Made by a program: the position numbers and the translations under genes. Shown in pieces: positions 59,412 through 64,000 of a DNA stretch of 64,000 nucleotides; position 1 is the first letter of the stretch; each line of letters begins with the position of its first letter. The DNA lies in assembly GCA_903930255.1 (NCBI GenBank), contig CAIYYA010000255.1, positions 1-64,000 of the forward strand, written 5' to 3'. Origin of the DNA: an uncultured beta proteobacterium (lineage in GTDB: Bacteria > Pseudomonadota > Gammaproteobacteria > Burkholderiales > Burkholderiaceae_C). Under the pieces are notes generated by a model. It was not told the origin of the DNA, made no database searches, and saw only the letters and a list, made by a program, of their open reading frames with translations.

Positions 59412-61553
59412 ATGACTTCTCAAAACCTCCTTGTTGAACTATTCGTTGAAGAGCTGCCACCCAAAGCGCTGAAAAAGCTGGGTGACGCCTTTGCCATGCA
59501 ACTCGCTGAGCAATTGCGCACACTGGGCTTGGCTCGCGCAGACTCAGTGGTCACTGCTTTTGCTTCACCACGACGCCTGGGTGCTCACATCACCGATGTA
59601 GCCGCCAAGGCTGCTGACAAAGCCGTGCAGCAAAAACTCATGCCGGTCAGTGTCGGTTTGGATGCCTCGGGCAACGCCACTGCCGCGTTGCTGAAAAAGC
59701 TGCAGGCACTGGGAGCCGATGTGTCTGATCCGGTGTTTGCCGTGGCCGCCTTGCGCAAAGCGCCTGACGGCAAGGCTGATGCACTGTTTTACGACAGCCA
59801 GGTGAATGGTGCGACGCTCGATACAGGTCTGCAAGTGGCGCTTGAGGCAACCCTGGCCAAGCTGCCGATCCCCAAGGTTATGAGCTACCAGCTGGAGACT
59901 GATTGCGCCTTGCCAGGTTGGAGTAGTGTGAATTTTGTGCGTCCGGCGCATGGTTTGCTGGCCTTGCATGGCAGCACGGTGGTGCCGGTGAAGGTGCTGG
60001 GGTTGACGGCTGGCAACACCACACAGGGTCACCGTTTTGAGGCAACAGTGTCGCCAGTGCTGATTCAAAATGCCGATGACTACTCGCAAACCCTGGCACG
60101 CGACGGCGCGGTGATGGCATCCTTTGCCGAACGCCGTGCCGAGATCGTGCGCCAGCTCGGTGCTGCAGCTGAAAAAGTGGGTGGCGACTGCAAGCCGATT
60201 CAGGACGAGGCGCTGCTTGATGAGGTGACCGCTTTGGTCGAACGCCCGAATGTGTTGGTGTGCAGCTTTGAAAAAGAATTTCTCGAAGTGCCGCAAGAGT
60301 GCCTGATTTTGACCATGAAGGCCAATCAGAAATACTTTCCGCTGCTCGACGCCCAAGGCAAGCTGACCAACCAGTTTCTGGTGGTGAGCAACATCAACCC
60401 GGCCGATGCCAGTTTTGTGATTGGCGGCAATGAACGCGTGGTGCGCCCGCGCTTGAGCGATGCCAAGTTTTTCTTTGACCAAGACCGCAAAAAGTCGCTT
60501 GAATCGCGCGTGGCCGGGCTCGACAAGGTGGTGTATCACAACAAGCTGGGCACGCAGGGCGAGCGCATGGCCCGGGTTTGCAACATTGCCTACGCGCTGG
60601 GTGTGCAGTTGGGCGATGCCACCCTGGCCGAGCAGGCTGAGCAGGCCGCAAGATTGGCCAAAACTGATTTGCTGACCGACATGGTGGGCGAGTTCCCAGA
60701 GTTGCAAGGCATCATGGGCGGCTACTACGCGCGCCATGATGGTTTGGGTGAGGTCATTGCTGAGGCCATAGAAGACCATTACAAACCGCGTTTTGCCGGC
60801 GATGCACTGGCACGCAATGATGTTGGCCTGGTGGTGGCGCTGGCCGACAAGCTCGAAACCTTGGTGGGCATGTTTGGCATTGGCAATCTGCCAACCGGCG
60901 ACAAAGACCCTTTTGCCCTGCGCCGCCATGCACTCGGGGTGATCCGCATGCTGGTCGAAAAGGACCTGCCGCTTGATTTGAATGCCTTGGTTGCTGCGGC
61001 CATCCCTGCTTTTGGCAACAAAATTGTCGATGCCAATGTGGCTCTGTGCGACTTTGTCTTTGACCGTCTGGCAGGCTCCTTGCGTGAGCAAGGTTACAGC
61101 GCGCTCGAGGTCGATGCCGTGCTGGCGCTGCGCCCACAGTGTTTGGGTGATGTGCCCGCGCGCTTAGCTGCAGTGCGCTCTTTTGCCGCGTTGCCAGAAG
61201 CGCCGGCCTTGGCTGCGGCCAACAAGCGCATTAGCAATATTCTGAAAAAAGCCGACAACGCGGCCATTGCAGACGCCCATGTGAGCGTTGTGCTACTCAA
61301 AGAGCCAGCAGAAATTGCACTTTACGCTGCCATGCAAGCCATTGCCCCAAGAGCGTTGGCGCAGTTTGATGCCGGGGAATATGCCGCTTCGTTGCAAGCA
61401 TTGGCAGCGCTGCGTGAGCCGGTGGATGCATTTTTTGAAGGCGTGATGGTGAATGCCGAGGCCCTGGACGTGCGCCTAAACCGCCTTGGGTTGCTGAAAA
61501 CCCTGCACCTGGCGATGAACCAGGTGGCCGATTTGTCACGCCTGGCGACCTGA
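59412..61553 (+). CDS. glyS: Glycine-tRNA ligase beta subunit
   Basis: NLLVELFVEELPPKALKKLGDAFA...FFFDQDRKKSLESRVAGLDKVVYHNKLGTQGERM. Confidence 0.96.
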   Translation: MTSQNLLVELFVEELPPKALKKLGDAFAMQLAEQLRTLGLARADSVVTAFASPRRLGAHITDVAAKAADKAVQQKLMPVSVGLDASGNATAALLKKLQALGADVSDPVFAVAALRKAPDGKADALFYDSQVNGATLDTGLQVALEATLAKLPIPKVMSYQLETDCALPGWSSVNFVRPAHGLLALHGSTVVPVKVLGLTAGNTTQGHRFEATVSPVLIQNADDYSQTLARDGAVMASFAERRAEIVRQLGAAAEKVGGDCKPIQDEALLDEVTALVERPNVLVCSFEKEFLEVPQECLILTMKANQKYFPLLDAQGKLTNQFLVVSNINPADASFVIGGNERVVRPRLSDAKFFFDQDRKKSLESRVAGLDKVVYHNKLGTQGERMARVCNIAYALGVQLGDATLAEQAEQAARLAKTDLLTDMVGEFPELQGIMGGYYARHDGLGEVIAEAIEDHYKPRFAGDALARNDVGLVVALADKLETLVGMFGIGNLPTGDKDPFALRRHALGVIRMLVEKDLPLDLNALVAAAIPAFGNKIVDANVALCDFVFDRLAGSLREQGYSALEVDAVLALRPQCLGDVPARLAAVRSFAALPEAPALAAANKRISNILKKADNAAIADAHVSVVLLKEPAEIALYAAMQAIAPRALAQFDAGEYAASLQALAALREPVDAFFEGVMVNAEALDVRLNRLGLLKTLHLAMNQVADLSRLAT

Positions 61554-61586
61554 GCCGCGTTACACCCCCTTCCTTCAAGGCACATC

Positions 61587-62168
61587 ATGATTCCAATCAA
61601 ACTGGTCATTCTCGACCGCGATGGCACGATCAACCACGACAGCGACGAATACATTAAAAACGCTGATGAGTGGCAGCCGCTGCCTGGTGCGATGGAAGCT
61701 ATTGCCAAGCTGAACCATGCGGGCTGGCATGTGATTGTGGTGTCGAACCAATCGGGTTTGGGGCGCGGCCTGTTTGATGTGTCGGACCTGAACGACATTC
61801 ACGCCAAGATGCATCGCTTGCTGGCATCTGTGGGTGGACGCATTGACGCGGTGTTTTATTGCCCGCACGCACCCGATGAGGTGTGCAATTGCCGCAAACC
61901 CAAGAGTGGGCTTTATGAGCAAATTGCTGAGCGTTACAACATCGATTTGAAAAATGTTGCGACTGTGGGCGATTCGGCGCGCGACCTGGTTGCCGGTGCC
62001 AGCATGGGCTGCGAGCCACACTTGGTGCTAACCGGAAAATCAGCGGTGCTTAAAGGGCGCGCCTTGACAAGCGAGTTTCCGCCGGGAACCCAGGTGCATG
62101 CTGATTTGGCTGCTTTTGCCGAGTTTTTTGTGCAGCGTGAAGCCGTGTTGAATGAGCGGTTGGCCTGA
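61587..62168 (+). CDS. gmhB: D-glycero-beta-D-manno-heptose 1,7-bisphosphate 7-phosphatase
   Basis: LVILDRDGTINHDSDEYIKNADEWQPLPGAMEAIAKLNHAGWHVIVVSNQSGLGRG; CRKPKSGL. Confidence 0.93.
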   Translation: MIPIKLVILDRDGTINHDSDEYIKNADEWQPLPGAMEAIAKLNHAGWHVIVVSNQSGLGRGLFDVSDLNDIHAKMHRLLASVGGRIDAVFYCPHAPDEVCNCRKPKSGLYEQIAERYNIDLKNVATVGDSARDLVAGASMGCEPHLVLTGKSAVLKGRALTSEFPPGTQVHADLAAFAEFFVQREAVLNERLA

Positions 62169-62232
62169 ATATTGCTATATTAATTGAAGCTGCTGACGCA
62201 TTCTGCATAAGCGCTAGAGCCCAATTATTCAA
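62169..62232 (-). repeat. Dispersed repeat 'ALAPV element' copy between gmhB and plsC
   Basis: attgctatattaattgaagctgctgacgcattctgcataagcgctagagcccaattattc; reverse strand would read NNWALALMQNASAAS. Confidence 0.65.
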
Positions 62233-62973
62233 ATGCCTTTGATTCGTTCTATTTTGCACATGACCTGGCTGGTCTGCACGGTGATTCCGTGGGGGCTGGC
62301 TCTCTTGCTGATCTCGCTGGTGGCACCGCGCAACACCGTGTGGTGGACTGCCGTGCGCTGGTTTCGCATCGTCATGTGGGGCACGCGGGTTATTTTGGGT
62401 GTGCAAATGCGAGTCATCGGCTTGGAGCATCTGCCCAGCGGCGTCAACAGCCCGGCTGTGCTGCTTGCCAAGCATCAGTCCACGCTCGAAACCCTCTGGC
62501 TGCCAACGATCATGCCGCACCCTTTGGCTTTTGTTTTTAAGCGTGAGTTGCTCAAAATCCCATTTTTTGGTTGGTCGATGGCACGCATGGACATGATTCA
62601 CATTGACCGTGAATCGCGCGCTGCAGCCATGAAACACGTGATTGAGCAGGGTCGGCGCTTGCTCGCGCACGGCACTTGGGTGCTGATGTTTCCAGAGGGC
62701 ACGCGCATTGCGCGCGGCGAAAAGGGCACCTACCAAACCGCTGGGACGCGCCTAGCCGTGGAAACCGGTGCACCTGTGATTCCGATTGCGCTAGCCACTG
62801 CACGCTGCTGGCCGCGCCAGGGCTTCATCAAGTATCCGGGCGTGGTCACGGTGTCGATCGGCCCAGCCATGTCCAGTGTCGGGCGTGACCCTAAAGTGCT
62901 GATGCGCGAAGTTGAGACCTGGATTGAGTACGAAATGCACCGGATTGACCCCGAGGCTTACGCTCATCCATAA
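62233..62973 (+). CDS. plsC: 1-acyl-sn-glycerol-3-phosphate acyltransferase
   Basis: LAKHQSTLETLWLP (H-x4-E variant HQSTLE) and MFPEGTRIARGEKGTYQTAG. Confidence 0.92.
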   Translation: MPLIRSILHMTWLVCTVIPWGLALLLISLVAPRNTVWWTAVRWFRIVMWGTRVILGVQMRVIGLEHLPSGVNSPAVLLAKHQSTLETLWLPTIMPHPLAFVFKRELLKIPFFGWSMARMDMIHIDRESRAAAMKHVIEQGRRLLAHGTWVLMFPEGTRIARGEKGTYQTAGTRLAVETGAPVIPIALATARCWPRQGFIKYPGVVTVSIGPAMSSVGRDPKVLMREVETWIEYEMHRIDPEAYAHP

Positions 62974-62976
62974 AAG

Positions 62977-63936
62977 ATGCATCCGCTGCTGCGCTTTACA
63001 CTGGATTTGTTTGGGTCAAATATGCCTCTGGCGCCCGTACAAAAAGCGCCAGTAGCTATTGATAAAAGAGAAAAAACCCCACCCCCAACCAGGCCACCCA
63101 GGTTGCGAGCTCCGGTGTCAGCACCCGGCAGCGAGTCGTCCAAGGGGTTATTTCCAGCTAATTTTCACCATCCACAAGCCAATCGCCAAGCACATTTGGG
63201 CGAAGTGCTGGTCGCCTATGCGTTCAAACGTGCGCAACGGCGCAGCATCGGGTTTAGCGTGGGTCCGCTGGGCCTGGCGGTGCGTGCCCCCAAATGGACA
63301 CCGCTGCATGCCGTGGATGCAGCCCTGCAAGACAAAGCCGCTTGGATTTTGCGCAAACTGCACGAAACCAGCACGCGCCATGCTCAACAAGAGGCACAGG
63401 TGATCGATTGGCGCGACGGTGCCAGCATGCTTTATCTGGGGCAACCCATCACGCTGCATCTCGATCCGGAGCAAGGCTTTGGCGCTGCAGCTGCGCAATT
63501 GATCGCTGTGGATGCGCATGGCCAGGGCGCAACGCCTTCAGCCTCCATGCGTTTGCATATTGGGCTGACGCACAGCGCAAGCGCCGAACAGATTCGGGAT
63601 GCGGTGCAAGCCTGGCTGATGCGCCAGGCGCGTGCGCTTTTTCAGCAGCGACTCGAGCACTTTGCGCCCCAACTCAATGTGCAATGGAAAAAACTCAGTT
63701 TGAGCAGCGCCCGCACACGCTGGGGCAGTGCCCGCGCCGATGGCTCAATTCGCTTGAACTGGCGCTTGCTGCATTTCGAAATGAGGCTGATTGACTATGT
63801 GGTGGTGCACGAACTTAGCCATCTGCGGGAAATGAACCACAGTCCGCGATTTTGGGGCGCGCTGGCACAGGTTTTACCTGACTATGCTGCCCTGCGCCGA
63901 GAACTCAAAAGCAAAATTGCACCGCATTGGGGCTGA
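62977..63936 (+). CDS. YgjP/SprT-like zinc metallopeptidase-family protein
   Basis: RTRWGSARADGSIRLNWRLLHFEMRLIDYVVVHELSHLREMNHSPRFW. Confidence 0.88.
   Translation: MHPLLRFTLDLFGSNMPLAPVQKAPVAIDKREKTPPPTRPPRLRAPVSAPGSESSKGLFPANFHHPQANRQAHLGEVLVAYAFKRAQRRSIGFSVGPLGLAVRAPKWTPLHAVDAALQDKAAWILRKLHETSTRHAQQEAQVIDWRDGASMLYLGQPITLHLDPEQGFGAAAAQLIAVDAHGQGATPSASMRLHIGLTHSASAEQIRDAVQAWLMRQARALFQQRLEHFAPQLNVQWKKLSLSSARTRWGSARADGSIRLNWRLLHFEMRLIDYVVVHELSHLREMNHSPRFWGALAQVLPDYAALRRELKSKIAPHWG
63017..63068 (+). repeat. Dispersed repeat 'ALAPV element' copy in the N-terminal coding region of the YgjP/SprT-like gene
   Basis: aaatatgcctctggcgcccgtacaaaaagcgccagtagctattgataaaag encodes NMPLAPVQKAPVAIDK. Confidence 0.7.
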
Positions 63937-64000
63937 CACACTTTTGTCATAGTTTTTCGCTCTACTCAGAATAACTTCAGCGCGGATACCCGATGTTCGT

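Noticed and set aside
59565-61091. 508-aa open frame on minus strand
   Set aside because: Fully antisense to glyS; His/Gln-rich translation typical of shadow ORFs in GC-rich genes.
1-64000. CRISPR array, rRNA, tRNA, prophage or IS element
   Set aside because: No regularly spaced repeats, no recognisable RNA gene, transposase or integrase on reading the window and the ORF track; a tRNAscan/Infernal run would be needed to be certain for small RNAs.

Overview
The window is GC-rich bacterial chromosome. Gene content and order (corC-lnt-glyQ-glyS-gmhB-plsC, GTP-type pckG, mmsA/aptA) suggest a betaproteobacterium of Comamonadaceae/Rhodoferax type; this assignment is inference. Left edge (0-4.7 kb): a defence-type island with the 3' end of a type I R-M hsdM, an mqsRA toxin-antitoxin pair placed between hsdM and hsdS, then an Xre-ImmA/IrrE gene overlapping a frameshifted PIN-domain gene. 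Next (4.8-9.4 kb): a beta-alanine/semialdehyde metabolic block. 9.4-30.2 kb is about 14 co-oriented minus-strand signalling genes: a PAS-MCP, five histidine kinases plus a degenerate one, REC-HD-GYP, GGDEF, HDOD, an HTH-REC protein and small accessory proteins. It is followed by a decayed GGDEF gene, an intact GGDEF-EAL gene and a TetR remnant. From about 33.9 kb the content is mostly housekeeping, with an orphan cheZ-pilZ pair, an uncharacterised J-domain operon (43.9-46.7 kb) and a repeat-rich insertion carrying an AAA/DUF4143 ATPase between lnt and glyQ. The most interesting non-gene signal is a roughly 45-60 nt dispersed repeat found at seven places. In three genes it is read in the same orientation and frame, encoding an (A/P)LAPV-x-(Q/K)A-x-x-A peptide, which resembles a protein-coding repeat element. 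I recognised no transposase, integrase, CRISPR array, rRNA or tRNA. All calls were made by eye from sequence and the ORF track, with no database search.
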